Shown in pieces: positions 1 to 10,101 of a stretch of DNA of 64,000 nt. Location of the stretch: the NCBI RefSeq assembly GCF_025943985.1, contig NZ_JAPCWE010000005.1, positions 1-64,000 on the forward strand, given 5' to 3'. A program made the translations under genes and the position numbers. Within the stretch, counting starts at the first letter, position 1; each line of letters starts with the position of its first letter. Below the pieces are notes generated by a model. That model was not told the DNA's origin. It saw only the letters and a list, made by a program, of their open reading frames with translations, and made no database searches. Source of the DNA: Anaerorudis cellulosivorans. Lineage in GTDB: Bacteria; Bacteroidota; Bacteroidia; Bacteroidales; Dysgonomonadaceae.

Positions 1-45
1 TGTATCTTTTCTTTTTTGTCCGTCGTGTTATTTAAAAAGAGATTA

Positions 46-153
<108 letters not shown>

Positions 154-168
154 TCTTGCACTACGCAG

Positions 169-215
169 AAGCCTTCGCGGAAGTATATCTTTCCGTCGAA
201 GGCTTTTTCCGTTTT
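169..215 (+). terminator. Rho-independent terminator after 5S rRNA
   Basis: AAGCCTTCGCGGAA pairs with TTCCGTCGAAGGCTT around an 8-nt loop with one unpaired base. The hairpin is followed by TTTTCCGTTTTTT. It sits 16 nt after the 5S gene and probably ends the rRNA operon. Confidence 0.85.
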
Positions 216-266
216 TTACCCCCGCCCCGACAATCCCGCCCCGCCCGGCGGTTCGGATCGGACCTG

Positions 267-983
267 TCATCGCAAGGGGGAAACAGATAACAACTTACTG
301 CGAGTCAGCGCCTCTGATATGGCAGATTCTACAAGAGGAGCCATAAGGGCATAACCTTTCTTATTAGGATGAACACCATCTTCTGAAAGTTCTTTGGGTA
401 ATCCGTTATTTTCATCTGCCATCGCCGAAAAATAATCGCAATAAATTGCATGGTGATTGTGCGCATATTCTTTTATACGACGGTTGAGTTCCATTATTTT
501 GGGAGCCGGATTCAATCCCGGACGCCATGGATAGTCTACAGCGGGGAGTATCGTACACAATACAACTTGTATGCCATGAACTTGAGCCAATTCTGCCATA
601 GAATATAAATTATCTTCAATCATTTCCAAAGTGGAAGGACCGGTGTTCCCTGCAATATCATTGGTCCCGGCAAGAATTACAACCACTTTGGGTTGAAGTT
701 TAATAACATCCTGACGAAAACGAATAAGCATTTGGGGCGTTGTTTGTCCACTAATCCCCCTATTGATGTAGGGACGGCCGGCAAAAAATTCAGGAACTTC
801 TCGAATCCAACCTTCTGTTATCGAATTTCCCATGAAAACTACACGATCTTCATTTTCTTTTGGCAAGCCGATTTTTAGATTTTCTTCTTTAAAGCGATTC
901 AGGTTTGCCCAGTCTTGAGCAACAAGATCTGTTGTGAAACACATAATTAATGATACAATAAAAAATACAGTAAAACGATTCAT
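267..983 (-). CDS. Secreted SGNH/GDSL-type hydrolase
   Basis: This 238-residue protein starts with a signal peptide (about residues 1-22, hydrophobic core ending VAQ). The SGNH blocks are visible: GNSITEGW near residue 52 holds the nucleophile Ser, GTNDIAGN near residue 106 is block III, and DGVHPN near residue 200 holds the Asp-x-x-His pair. Members of this family are esterases or acetylhydrolases acting on acylated sugars or lipids, and the signal peptide places it outside the cytoplasm. It stands alone on the minus strand between the 5S terminator and the divergent efflux operon. The substrate cannot be read from the sequence. Confidence 0.85.
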   Translation of the reverse strand: MNRFTVFFIVSLIMCFTTDLVAQDWANLNRFKEENLKIGLPKENEDRVVFMGNSITEGWIREVPEFFAGRPYINRGISGQTTPQMLIRFRQDVIKLQPKVVVILAGTNDIAGNTGPSTLEMIEDNLYSMAELAQVHGIQVVLCTILPAVDYPWRPGLNPAPKIMELNRRIKEYAHNHHAIYCDYFSAMADENNGLPKELSEDGVHPNKKGYALMAPLVESAISEALTRSKLLSVSPLR

Positions 984-1099
984 GATTTATAAATTATAAA
1001 TTGTGAATGAAAAAAATGAATGATTCGATTTCAAAAATACGTATTTTATTTTGATTTTATAATCGAGTCATGTTGTTATTATTTTAGAAAAAAAAACTT

Positions 1100-1161
1100 A
1101 AAAGTAAAAGATCTACTTTTGCGAATAATGAGATAATAGCTACTTTTAGAAAAATTATTCG
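1100..1161 (+). promoter_or_regulatory. Promoter and operator-like repeats of the RND operon
   Basis: TACTTTTG at 1114-1121 fits the Bacteroidetes -7 consensus TAnnTTTG. It is overlapped by an inverted repeat, AAAAGTA (1100-1106) and TACTTTT (1114-1120). A second inverted repeat, CGAATAAT (1122-1129) and ATTATTCG (1154-1161), lies between the box and the start codon at 1167. Two palindromes at a pump promoter suggest a repressor site, but no regulator gene lies next to the operon. Confidence 0.45.
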
Positions 1162-1166
1162 TATCA

Positions 1167-2261
1167 ATGAACATAAAAACCAGAATAATTGTCGTCATTT
1201 TCATTGTTTTACTTCTATTGGGAATGATTTTTTTTCCTCAGATCAAGATTTTATTTACATCGGATAGTGGCGATATAAAGCGAGGCGACAGTAGAATGAG
1301 CCGGACTGAGTTGGTTGTGAACGCTACCGTTTTGCGGCCACAGACATTGCAGAATATGTTTCGTTCAAAAGGGGTGTTGTTGCCTGACGAGGAAGTTGAT
1401 CTTACATTTGAAACGTCCGGGAAAATTACCGCTATTTATTTTGAGGAAGGATCACAAGTACAAAAGGGGGCATTACTGGCAAAAGTAAACGATGAACCAT
1501 TGAAAGCTGAGCTGAAAAAACTGGAAGCTCAGTTGCCGTTGGCCGAAGCAAGGGTTTACAGACAACGGACTCTTCTTGAAAAAGATGCTGTGAGTCAGGA
1601 AACCTATCAAACCGTGATCACCGAGTTAGAAACGTTAAATGCCGATATTGAACTAACCAGGGCACGAATTGCACAAACTGAATTGAGAGCACCTTTCAGT
1701 GGTATTATTGGTTTAAGGTTTGTCAGTGAAGGTGCATACGCATCACCTTCGGTAGTAGTGGCAAAACTAACAAAAATATCGCCCTTAAAAGTGGAATTTT
1801 CGGTGAATGAAAATCAGGCTAACGAAATTAAACCGGGCACTTCTCTTGCTTTTAAAGTGGATAACGATTTAAACACTTATCACGCTTCGGTATATGCCAT
1901 TGAATCTCAGTTGGATGAAAAAACGTTTTCCCTTAAAGCCAGAGCCCTTTATCCCAATACCGACGGAAAAATTAAACCCGGACAGTCGGCAACCGTCGAG
2001 ATTGAGTTGAGCAAAATAGAGCAGGCTATTGTGATTCCTGCCATCTCTGCAATTGCAGAGATGGGGCGGGATATTGCCTATGTTTATGACAATGGGAAGG
2101 CTAAACGCGTAACGATAACCAAAGGATTGCGAACTGCTTCGTCTGTGCAGATTATAGAAGGATTGAACGCGGGTGATACGTTGCTGGTATCGGGTGTGAT
2201 GCAGCTGAGAGACGGCATGCCTGTGAAAATCGAAACAATGGTACCCAATACGGCAGATTAG
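1167..2261 (+). CDS. RND efflux periplasmic adaptor (HlyD/MFP family)
   Basis: This 364-residue protein opens with a strong hydrophobic anchor (about residues 6-30). A biotinyl-lipoyl-like half near GKITAIYFEEGSQVQKGALLAKV (residues ~90-113), a coiled-coil hairpin (~115-165) and the second lipoyl half near LRAPFSGIIGLRF (~172-184) follow. The C-terminal beta-barrel and membrane-proximal domains complete the standard fold. It should link the inner-membrane pump to the outer-membrane channel. The pump gene starts 3 bp after its stop, so the two are surely co-transcribed. Exported substrates are unknown; drugs, bile salts or solvents are typical. Confidence 0.93.
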   Translation: MNIKTRIIVVIFIVLLLLGMIFFPQIKILFTSDSGDIKRGDSRMSRTELVVNATVLRPQTLQNMFRSKGVLLPDEEVDLTFETSGKITAIYFEEGSQVQKGALLAKVNDEPLKAELKKLEAQLPLAEARVYRQRTLLEKDAVSQETYQTVITELETLNADIELTRARIAQTELRAPFSGIIGLRFVSEGAYASPSVVVAKLTKISPLKVEFSVNENQANEIKPGTSLAFKVDNDLNTYHASVYAIESQLDEKTFSLKARALYPNTDGKIKPGQSATVEIELSKIEQAIVIPAISAIAEMGRDIAYVYDNGKAKRVTITKGLRTASSVQIIEGLNAGDTLLVSGVMQLRDGMPVKIETMVPNTAD

Positions 2262-2264
2262 AAA

Positions 2265-5200
2265 ATGAATATATCCGAATTAAGTATTAAGAGACCGGTA
2301 CTTGCAACGGTATTTGTATTGGTAATTATTCTGTTTGGTATTATTGGTTATGTGAGTTTACCCATACGCGAGTATCCCAATGTGGATAATCCCATCATTA
2401 CCGTAAGCGTTTCTTATCCGGGAGCCAATGCCGAAGTGATCGAAAATCAGATTACAGAACCGCTTGAACAGAATATCAACGGCATACCCGGAATCCGATC
2501 GCTTACCAGTCAGAGCAGCCAAGGTTCTTGCCGCATTACTGTGGAGTTTGAGTTGAGTGTCGATTTGGAAACGGCAGCAAATGATGTGCGCGACAAGGTT
2601 TCGCGTGCACAACGCTATCTGCCTCGCGATGTTGATCCTCCCACGGTTTCGAAAGCCGATGCCGATGCTGTGCCTATCATGCAGATTACGGTGCAAAGTC
2701 CCAAACGTTCGCTTCTCGAGATCAGCGAAATAGCCGAACTTACCGTAAAAGAGCAACTGCAGACCATTTCTAATGTTAGTGCCGTGGATATATGGGGGGA
2801 AAATCGTTATGCCATGCGTTTGTGGCTCGATCCCATGAAAATGGCTGCCTACGGGGTAACGCCGGTTGAAGTAAAAAATGCCCTGGACAAAGAAAATATC
2901 GAATTGCCTTCGGGAAGCGTAGAGGGTGATCTGATTGAATTGTCCATCCGTACCTTAGGTCTGATGAAAACACCGGAAGAATTCAACGATCTTATTCTTA
3001 AAGAAGACGACAGGCGTGTTGTTCGTTTTAGGGATATCGGTTTTGCCGAAATCGATACCGAGAATCGGAAAAATATCCTTCGCCGCAACGGTGTTCCGAT
3101 GGTAAATGTTGTTATTATTCCTCAGCCGGGATCAAATCAGATAGAGATTGCCGATAATGTATATAAACGCTTGGAGACCATGCAAAAAGACTTGCCCGAC
3201 GATGTAAAGGTGGATGTAGTGTATGACAGTACCAAGTTTGTTCGGGCTTCCATTAAGGAAGTGCAGGATACCATTGTTGTTGCCTTTCTGCTGGTGGTGT
3301 TTATAATTTTTGTTTTTTTGCGTGAGTGGCGTGTGACCATGATTCCTACGGTTGTTATCCCGATATCGTTGGTGGGCGCTTTTTTCGTGATGTTTATCGC
3401 AGGATTTTCCATCAATGTACTTTCCATGCTTGCCGTAGTACTTTCGGTGGGATTGGTAGTGGATGATGCTATTGTGGTGACCGAAAATATTTATCGGAAA
3501 ATTGAACAGGGGATGAAACCCCGCGAAGCGGCTATAGAAGGATCAAAAGAAATCTTTTTTGCCATCATTTCCACTACCATAACTTTGGTATCGGTATTTT
3601 TTCCTATTGTGTTTATGGAAGGAATGACCGGCCGACTTTTCAGGGAATTTAGTTTGGTTATCGGTGGCTCGGTGCTTATTTCTGCTTTTGTGGCTTTGAC
3701 ATTTACGCCGATGCTTTCCGGAAAGATGTTGAAAAAACAGGAAAGACACAACAAACTCTATGAGGTGACCGAGCCTTTTTTCGAGAAAATCAATGCGGTA
3801 TACGAAAATATGCTGCGGACAGTAATTCATCATAAAAAGCTGATATTCCCTCTTATCGCAATCATTTTGGTTAGTATTGTCGTGCTTTGGGGGGCTGTCC
3901 CTTCCGAATTGGCACCACTGGAAGACCGTTCACAGGTAAGCATACGTACGACAGCTCCCGAAGGGGCAACATTTGAATACGTGAGGGATTATACTTCCGA
4001 AATTTCGTTGATTGCAGATTCTGTTGTACCGGAACGTGAGTCGAACATTACCCGTGTGTCCGGGTCAACGGGAAATATAAATATCATTTTGCCCGATATA
4101 AGAGAGCGGGAGCGTAGTCAGATGGAAATTGCCGATGCACTGTCGGATGCGGTTAGAAACGAAACGGCAGGAAGGGCATTTGTGCAGCAGCAATCTACTT
4201 TTGGCGGACGCCGAGGCGGAATGCCGGTGCAATATGTTTTACAGGCAACAAATATCGACAAACTTCGTGAGTTTATTCCACCGTTTATGGAAAAAGTTGA
4301 GCAAAGTCCGGTTTTCAGGATGTCTGATGTCAATCTGAAATTTACGAAACCGGAAATACAAATCCATCTGGATAGAGATAAAGCAGCTTTGCTGGGTGTA
4401 AATACACGCGATATTGCTCAAACGTTGCAATATGCCCTTAGTGGCCAACGAATGGGTTATTTTTATATGAATGGAAAACAATATCAGATTTTAGGCGAAA
4501 TTAATCGTCAGCAACGCAATACACCCCTTGATCTCAAATCCATTTACATAAAAAACGCCACCGGTGAGATGATTCAGATGGATAATCTGGTTAAGCTTGA
4601 AGAAACGGTTGCACCTCCGCAATTGTATCGTTACAACCGTTTCAGTTCGGCAACAGTTTCTGCGGCATTGGCGCCGGGTTATACATTGGGAGACGGCCTC
4701 GACGAAATGGATCGTATTTCTCAAGAGGTATTGGACGAAACATTTCGAACCGCCTTGAGTGGCGAGTCGAAAGAGTTCAGGGAAAGCTCATCGAGTTTGA
4801 TTTTTGCTTTTGGTTTGGCCATTGTGCTGATTTTTTTGGTGTTGGCGGCTCAATTTGAAAGTTTTAAAGACCCGCTCATCATTATGTTTTCCGTGCCGCT
4901 GGCTGTGGGAGGTGCGTTAATCTTTATGTATTTTACGGGCGTTACGATGAATATTTTCAGTCAGATCGGCATCATCATGCTCATAGGACTTGTGGCCAAG
5001 AATGGGATTCTTATTGTGGAGTTTGCCAATCAGCGCCAGGATGGAGGGACGCCTAAACTCGAAGCAGTTATAGGTGCGTCGGTACAGCGGTTGCGGCCTA
5101 TTCTGATGACAAGCTTTTCTACCATTCTCGGCATGCTGCCTTTGGTATTTGCTAACGGAGAAGGAGCCAACGGCCGTATTGCCATGGGGGTTGCCGTGGT

Positions 5201-5318
5201 GGGCGGAATGTTGGTGTCGACGTTATTGACGTTGTTGGTGGTTCCAACCATGTATATTTATATGGCTACCGACAGAAAATTTCAAGAACAAAAAGCAAGT
5301 TTACATAGTCATGGGTAA
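2265..5318 (+). CDS. RND multidrug efflux permease (AcrB/MexB, HAE1 type)
   Basis: At 1017 residues the protein has full AcrB-family length, with two repeats of one N-terminal helix, a large periplasmic loop and a cluster of membrane helices. It begins MNISELSIKRPV like other HAE1 pumps. The proton relay residues are present: Asp400-Asp401 in GLVVDDAIVVTEN (helix 4) and a Lys near residue 911 in GLVAKNGILIVEF (helix 10). It is a proton/substrate antiporter of the inner membrane. Its 3' end overlaps the TolC-like gene by 8 bp, which indicates translational coupling. Confidence 0.96.
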   Translation: MNISELSIKRPVLATVFVLVIILFGIIGYVSLPIREYPNVDNPIITVSVSYPGANAEVIENQITEPLEQNINGIPGIRSLTSQSSQGSCRITVEFELSVDLETAANDVRDKVSRAQRYLPRDVDPPTVSKADADAVPIMQITVQSPKRSLLEISEIAELTVKEQLQTISNVSAVDIWGENRYAMRLWLDPMKMAAYGVTPVEVKNALDKENIELPSGSVEGDLIELSIRTLGLMKTPEEFNDLILKEDDRRVVRFRDIGFAEIDTENRKNILRRNGVPMVNVVIIPQPGSNQIEIADNVYKRLETMQKDLPDDVKVDVVYDSTKFVRASIKEVQDTIVVAFLLVVFIIFVFLREWRVTMIPTVVIPISLVGAFFVMFIAGFSINVLSMLAVVLSVGLVVDDAIVVTENIYRKIEQGMKPREAAIEGSKEIFFAIISTTITLVSVFFPIVFMEGMTGRLFREFSLVIGGSVLISAFVALTFTPMLSGKMLKKQERHNKLYEVTEPFFEKINAVYENMLRTVIHHKKLIFPLIAIILVSIVVLWGAVPSELAPLEDRSQVSIRTTAPEGATFEYVRDYTSEISLIADSVVPERESNITRVSGSTGNINIILPDIRERERSQMEIADALSDAVRNETAGRAFVQQQSTFGGRRGGMPVQYVLQATNIDKLREFIPPFMEKVEQSPVFRMSDVNLKFTKPEIQIHLDRDKAALLGVNTRDIAQTLQYALSGQRMGYFYMNGKQYQILGEINRQQRNTPLDLKSIYIKNATGEMIQMDNLVKLEETVAPPQLYRYNRFSSATVSAALAPGYTLGDGLDEMDRISQEVLDETFRTALSGESKEFRESSSSLIFAFGLAIVLIFLVLAAQFESFKDPLIIMFSVPLAVGGALIFMYFTGVTMNIFSQIGIIMLIGLVAKNGILIVEFANQRQDGGTPKLEAVIGASVQRLRPILMTSFSTILGMLPLVFANGEGANGRIAMGVAVVGGMLVSTLLTLLVVPTMYIYMATDRKFQEQKASLHSHG

Positions 5319-6636
5319 AATTCGTTATTTTTCGGTTATTCTGTTTTTCTCCTTTCCTATGATATTGGATGCACAAAAAGTAATGGATTTGGAGGAATGT
5401 TTGCGAATAGGGTTGGTAAACAATTACGATTTGCGGATTATTCGCAATGAAGAGCAAATTTCAGATAACAATGTTACATTGGGAAATGCGGGTTTTCTTC
5501 CGACTATCGGTTTGAGTGGAGTGTATAATTTTAGAGAAAGCAATTCCGATCAATTTCCCGAGGAAAACGGAGAGACGTTAAAAAGTCGCGGTTCCACTAC
5601 GCAAACATTGGATGCCGGTATCAATTTAAGCCAGCCTCTTTTCGAAGGATTCAAGGTTCAAACCAATTACAAAAGATTGCATGAGCTTAAAACCATCGGA
5701 GAATTGAACACGCGACTTGAAGTCGAAAATTTTATAGCCGATCTTGCGGCAGAATATTTTAATTATGTTCAACAGAACATCCGGCTTAATAATTTGAAAT
5801 ACGCAGTTCAACTTTCGGAAGAACGTTTGCGCATAGTGGAAGCCAGGTATCAGATTGGTTCGCTTTCGCGACTGGATTTTCAGCAGGCAAAAGTGGATTT
5901 TAATGCAGATAGTTCTTTGCTCATCCAACAATATGAAGTACTGAATACCTCACGCATTCGATTAAATGAATTAATGGGTGTTGAGAATGTTGAACAACCT
6001 TTTGTGACAGCGGATACGCTCATTTATTTTAATGCAGATTTATCGAAGGATAAATTGCATGAAAGCATGATGGCTGAAAATACCTTGTTGAAGCTTGTAG
6101 AAAAAGATAAAGTGTTGAGTGAACTCGATCTTAAAACGCTTCAAAGTCAAAATTATCCGTACCTGAAACTCAACGCCGAATATGGATTTACGCATTACGA
6201 TTACAATTCAGGAACGATCGACAAGCAACGAAATTGGGGACCTACAGTAGGATTGACGCTGGGATTTACGATCTTCGACGGATTTAACCGAAAGCGTGAG
6301 CAGAAAAATACCCGGATAGCAATTGAAAATCGTCAGTTGGCGATCGAAAAACAACAATTATTGTTGCAAAGCAATTTTGCAAATATGTGGATGGCCTATC
6401 AAAACAACATCGAACTTGTTAAATTGGAATATGAGAGCTTGGAAAATGCCCGAATCAATTACGAAATTGCCATCGACAGGTATAAATTGGGAGATCTTTC
6501 GGGATTGGAACTGCGTGAAGCGCAAAACAGTTTACTTGAGGCCGGACAACGGCTTGTGAGTGCACAATATCGCACCAAACTTTACGAAATATCGCTGATG
6601 CAGATTAGCGGACAAATTGAGGAATATTTGCAATAA
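5311..6636 (+). CDS. TolC-family outer-membrane efflux protein
   Basis: This 441-residue protein has a signal peptide (about residues 1-21, ending LDAQ) and two outer-membrane-factor repeats of long helices with strands. The segment ERLRIVEARYQIGSLSRLDF near residue 170 and its echo NYEIAIDRYKLGDLSGLEL near residue 385 are the repeated TolC helices. It should form the outer-membrane exit duct of the tripartite pump encoded by the two preceding genes. The ATG at 5311 lies inside the pump gene, which supports coupled translation. Confidence 0.94.
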   Translation: MGKIRYFSVILFFSFPMILDAQKVMDLEECLRIGLVNNYDLRIIRNEEQISDNNVTLGNAGFLPTIGLSGVYNFRESNSDQFPEENGETLKSRGSTTQTLDAGINLSQPLFEGFKVQTNYKRLHELKTIGELNTRLEVENFIADLAAEYFNYVQQNIRLNNLKYAVQLSEERLRIVEARYQIGSLSRLDFQQAKVDFNADSSLLIQQYEVLNTSRIRLNELMGVENVEQPFVTADTLIYFNADLSKDKLHESMMAENTLLKLVEKDKVLSELDLKTLQSQNYPYLKLNAEYGFTHYDYNSGTIDKQRNWGPTVGLTLGFTIFDGFNRKREQKNTRIAIENRQLAIEKQQLLLQSNFANMWMAYQNNIELVKLEYESLENARINYEIAIDRYKLGDLSGLELREAQNSLLEAGQRLVSAQYRTKLYEISLMQISGQIEEYLQ

Positions 6637-6734
6637 ATAATCGTTTGGTCGCCGTTTTAATTGTTTTTGCAGCTCCCTTTTTTAGTCAGAAAAAAAATTA
6701 AGAAGAATTAATCCTCTTTTGTTTTTTTGTTTTA

Positions 6735-6742
6735 TACCTTTG
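6735..6742 (+). promoter_or_regulatory. Promoter -7 box for the V-ATPase operon
   Basis: TACCTTTG matches TAnnTTTG and lies 43 nt before the subunit E start at 6786. TTTG elements occur upstream (6718-6721), but the 13-nt spacing is shorter than the usual ~19, so only the -7 box is convincing. Confidence 0.5.
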
Positions 6743-6785
6743 TCTTTTACATGGATAATGGGGAAATAAAATAGATAGCATATTT

Positions 6786-7373
6786 ATGGACAAAATTCAG
6801 GAACTTACCTCTAAACTTTATTCCGAAGGAATAGAAAAAGGAAAAGAAGAAGCCGAAAAAATTATTGCTGAAGCCAAGGCATTAAGCAATCAGATTGTGG
6901 AAGACGCAAAAAACAAAGCGCAGCAGATTATTGCGGATGCCGAAAAAACAGCACAAGAACTCAAGAGCAATACCGAAGCCGAATTAAAACTCTATGCTTC
7001 TCAGGCCATCGAGGCATTGAAAACAGAAATTGTCAATCTCGTTACCGACAAATTGGCCGAATCCAATGTAAAGGCTGCATTTGAAGACAAAGATTTTATG
7101 CAGAAAATTATTTTGGAGTTGGTAAAAAATTGGGCAAGAGACGAAAAACTTGTTATTGGTGTTGAAAATGCCGAAGAACTGGAAAATTATATTGCCGGAA
7201 ATGCAAAAAGTTTGTTGGATAAAGGACTGAAAATTGAGTCGGTGAACGGAATAAAAACAGGTTTTGTTCTTTCGCCCGAGGATGGTACGTATAAAGTGAA
7301 ATTTGGAGAAGAAGAGTTTATCGAATATTTTAAAGGGTTTTTGCGTCCCCGGATACAAAAACTTTTGTTCTGA
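6786..7373 (+). CDS. ntpE: V-type ATPase subunit E
   Basis: The 195-residue protein has a charged, Ala/Lys/Glu-rich N-terminal coiled coil (about residues 5-75, with EKIIAEAKA-type repeats), then a globular C-terminal half ending in FIEYFKGFLRPRI. This is the organisation of the V-ATPase peripheral stalk subunit E. It is the first gene of a seven-gene ATPase operon, in the usual Bacteroidetes order, and should tether the catalytic head to subunit I in the membrane. Family similarity at residue level is low, so position in the operon contributes much of the confidence. Confidence 0.85.
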   Translation: MDKIQELTSKLYSEGIEKGKEEAEKIIAEAKALSNQIVEDAKNKAQQIIADAEKTAQELKSNTEAELKLYASQAIEALKTEIVNLVTDKLAESNVKAAFEDKDFMQKIILELVKNWARDEKLVIGVENAEELENYIAGNAKSLLDKGLKIESVNGIKTGFVLSPEDGTYKVKFGEEEFIEYFKGFLRPRIQKLLF

Positions 7374-7391
7374 TAATGGAAAGGCAATAGT

Positions 7392-8237
7392 ATGGCTGAA
7401 AATCAATATTACTATTTTGTTGCCGGACTTCCTGATATTTTTTTCGATTCCACCAAACTCCCTTTTACCGTAGATGATTTTAGAGAGATGTTGGATGAAG
7501 TGCTGGCACCTAAAGATAAAAAGCTGATTGATAAATATTTCCTCAAATACGATAACGAAAATCTTCTTACTTTTTTAAAAAATAAAAATGCCGAGCTGAA
7601 CAAGAAAGGGAAAATCTCCGCAGAAGAGATGAAAGAAACCATTGATTCGGTAGATGTGGATTTTCCTGTTCAAAATCCGGCTATTCCTTCTTATTTTGAG
7701 GATTACATTCGGTTGTGGCTTGACGAAAGCGCACATAACGAAAGTAAATTGTGGGAAGATCTCATGTCGGAGTTTTATATGGATTATGGTCGGAAATCGA
7801 AGAACAAGCTCGTTTCCGAGTGGTTCGAATTAAACTTGAACATCAGCAATATCTTAACAGCGATTTATTGTCGAAAATACGGAATAGACCTCAATAATGT
7901 AATTGTGGGGAATAATGAAGTTGCACAACTCATTCGTGAAAATTCAAATGTACGGGATTATGGTTTGAGTCGTGAGCTCGAATATTTCGATACTCTTCAA
8001 CGTATTGCAGAGGAAACGGATATTTATGAAAGAGAACGTAAAATCGATAAACTTCGTTGGGATTGGCTCGATGAAAACACCATTTTCGATTATTTCGACA
8101 TCAATTTTATTTTTGCCTATTTATGTAAATTACAGATTTTGGAACGGTGGGTTCAATTGAATGCCGAAGAGGGTGAACGTATTTTTCGTCAAATCATTAC
8201 CGATTTAAAGCGGGGAGTGTCGATGCCCGAAGATTAA
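7392..8237 (+). CDS. DUF2764 protein, V-ATPase-associated
   Basis: This 281-residue soluble protein begins ENQYYYFVAGLPDIFFD, typical of the DUF2764 proteins found in Bacteroidetes V-ATPase operons between subunits E and A. It has no signal peptide or membrane segment and is rich in acidic and aromatic residues. No canonical subunit C (central-axle d/AC39 type) gene is present, and this protein occupies the matching place. A role as a divergent subunit C is therefore plausible, but it is inference. The gene starts 18 bp after the subunit E stop. Confidence 0.8.
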   Translation: MAENQYYYFVAGLPDIFFDSTKLPFTVDDFREMLDEVLAPKDKKLIDKYFLKYDNENLLTFLKNKNAELNKKGKISAEEMKETIDSVDVDFPVQNPAIPSYFEDYIRLWLDESAHNESKLWEDLMSEFYMDYGRKSKNKLVSEWFELNLNISNILTAIYCRKYGIDLNNVIVGNNEVAQLIRENSNVRDYGLSRELEYFDTLQRIAEETDIYERERKIDKLRWDWLDENTIFDYFDINFIFAYLCKLQILERWVQLNAEEGERIFRQIITDLKRGVSMPED

Positions 8238-8261
8238 AAAACAACGAAAGAAAAACAACAT

Positions 8262-10031
8262 ATGCCAACAAAAGGAATTGTTAAGGGAATTATTTCAAAC
8301 TTGGTAATAGTAGAAGTCGATAATCCTGTTTCGCAGAACGAAATTGCCTATATCGACCTGAATGGGAACAAATTAATGGCGGAGGTGATTAAGGTCATCG
8401 AGAAGAATGTGTATGTTCAGGTTTTTGAAAATACACGAAACTTGATGGTAGGGGCTTCCGTTGAATTTACCGGACACATGCTTGAGGTGGTTTTAGGTCC
8501 GGGATTGCTGGAGCGTAATCTCGACGGACTGCAAAACGATCTCGATAAGATGGATGGGATATTTTTGAAGCGAGGGCAATATACCTATCCGCTCGACGAG
8601 GATAAGTTGTGGAATTTTGTTCCTATTGCTCAAATAGGAGAGAAAGTTACCGCTGGATCGTGGCTTGGCGAAGTGGACGAAAATTTTCAACCACACAAGA
8701 TTATGGTCCCTTTTGTGTTGACCGGAGAATATACCGTTAAAAGCATTGTCTCTGCAGGGAAATATACCATCCATAAGGTCATTGCAGTGGTAGAGGACGA
8801 AGAAGGCAAAGAAACGGAAATCACGATGGTTCAAAAGTGGCCGGTGAAAATTCCCGTGACAACGTATCGCGAAAAATTGAGACCTTTTAAACTCTTGGAG
8901 ACCGGAGTGCGTATCATAGACACATTGAATCCCATTGTGGAAGGAGGTACAGGATTCATTCCCGGTGCTTTTGGTACGGGAAAAACGGTTTTGCAACATG
9001 CTATTTCCCGTCAGGCCGAAGCCGACATTGTGGTTATTGCTGCTTGTGGTGAACGAGCTAACGAGGTGGTTGAAATTTTCACGGAATTTCCGGAACTGAT
9101 CGATCCTCATACAGGACGCAAACTGATGGAACGAACCATCATTGTGGCCAATACTTCGAATATGCCGGTTGCGGCACGTGAAGCTTCGGTTTATACGGCT
9201 ATGACTATCGGTGAATATTATCGAGCAATGGGATTGAAAGTATTGTTAATGGCCGATTCCACATCGCGTTGGGCACAAGCACTTCGTGAAATGAGTAACC
9301 GGTTGGAAGAACTTCCGGGTCCCGATGCGTTTCCGATGGACTTGTCGGCTATCATTTCCAACTTTTACGGACGTGCAGGTCATGTTATTCTCAACAACGG
9401 ACAAGAGGCTTCCATTACCTTTATCGGAACGGTATCTCCTGCCGGAGGTAATCTTAAGGAACCGGTAACGGAAAATACGAAAAAGGTAGCCCGTTGTTTT
9501 TATGCTTTGGAACAGGATCGTGCCGACAAAAAGCGCTATCCGGCCATCAATCCCATAGAATCGTATTCGAAATACCTGGAATATCCCGAATTTGAAGAAT
9601 ATGTTTCTACACGTATTTCGCCGGACTGGATTGAGAAAGTAAATGAACTTAAAACCCGATTGTTGCGTGGTAAGGAAATTGCCGAGCAAATCAATATTTT
9701 GGGCGACGATGGTGTACCGGTAGATTATCATGTGATTTACTGGAAATCGGAGTTGATTGATTTTTGTTTGCTGCAGCAGAATTCTTTCGATCCTGTTGAT
9801 GCCGTAACTCCGATAGAACGACAGAAATATATTGTCGATATGGTGGTTGAGATTTGTCGAACCGAATTCGAATTCGACAATTTCAATCAAGTGTCCGATT
9901 ACTTCAAGAAGATGATCAATATGTGCATTCAAATGAATTATTGCGAATTTCATTCGGAAGAATTTAATGATTATCGAAAAAAACTGGACGAATTGGTCAA
10001 GTCAAAAGCATTGGAAACAGTAGAAGAATAA
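8262..10031 (+). CDS. ntpA: V-type ATPase catalytic subunit A
   Basis: This 589-residue protein has the full length of subunit A. The Walker A loop is G235-AFGTGKT-242, and the A-type bulge domain precedes it (residues ~110-190). ACGERANEVVEIFTEFPEL (~265-283) and MADSTSRWAQALREMSNRLEELPG (~330-353) are the conserved catalytic and arginine-contact regions. It is the ATP-hydrolysing or ATP-forming subunit of the V1 head and pairs with subunit B. The P-loop reads GAFGTGKT where many relatives have GPFGSGKT. Confidence 0.97.
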   Translation: MPTKGIVKGIISNLVIVEVDNPVSQNEIAYIDLNGNKLMAEVIKVIEKNVYVQVFENTRNLMVGASVEFTGHMLEVVLGPGLLERNLDGLQNDLDKMDGIFLKRGQYTYPLDEDKLWNFVPIAQIGEKVTAGSWLGEVDENFQPHKIMVPFVLTGEYTVKSIVSAGKYTIHKVIAVVEDEEGKETEITMVQKWPVKIPVTTYREKLRPFKLLETGVRIIDTLNPIVEGGTGFIPGAFGTGKTVLQHAISRQAEADIVVIAACGERANEVVEIFTEFPELIDPHTGRKLMERTIIVANTSNMPVAAREASVYTAMTIGEYYRAMGLKVLLMADSTSRWAQALREMSNRLEELPGPDAFPMDLSAIISNFYGRAGHVILNNGQEASITFIGTVSPAGGNLKEPVTENTKKVARCFYALEQDRADKKRYPAINPIESYSKYLEYPEFEEYVSTRISPDWIEKVNELKTRLLRGKEIAEQINILGDDGVPVDYHVIYWKSELIDFCLLQQNSFDPVDAVTPIERQKYIVDMVVEICRTEFEFDNFNQVSDYFKKMINMCIQMNYCEFHSEEFNDYRKKLDELVKSKALETVEE

Positions 10032-10101
10032 TTAAAAAAACACAATAAATAAGCCGTCAACTTTTTAAACTAACTGCGTTGACTGCTAAAAGTTTTTCAG
10101 T

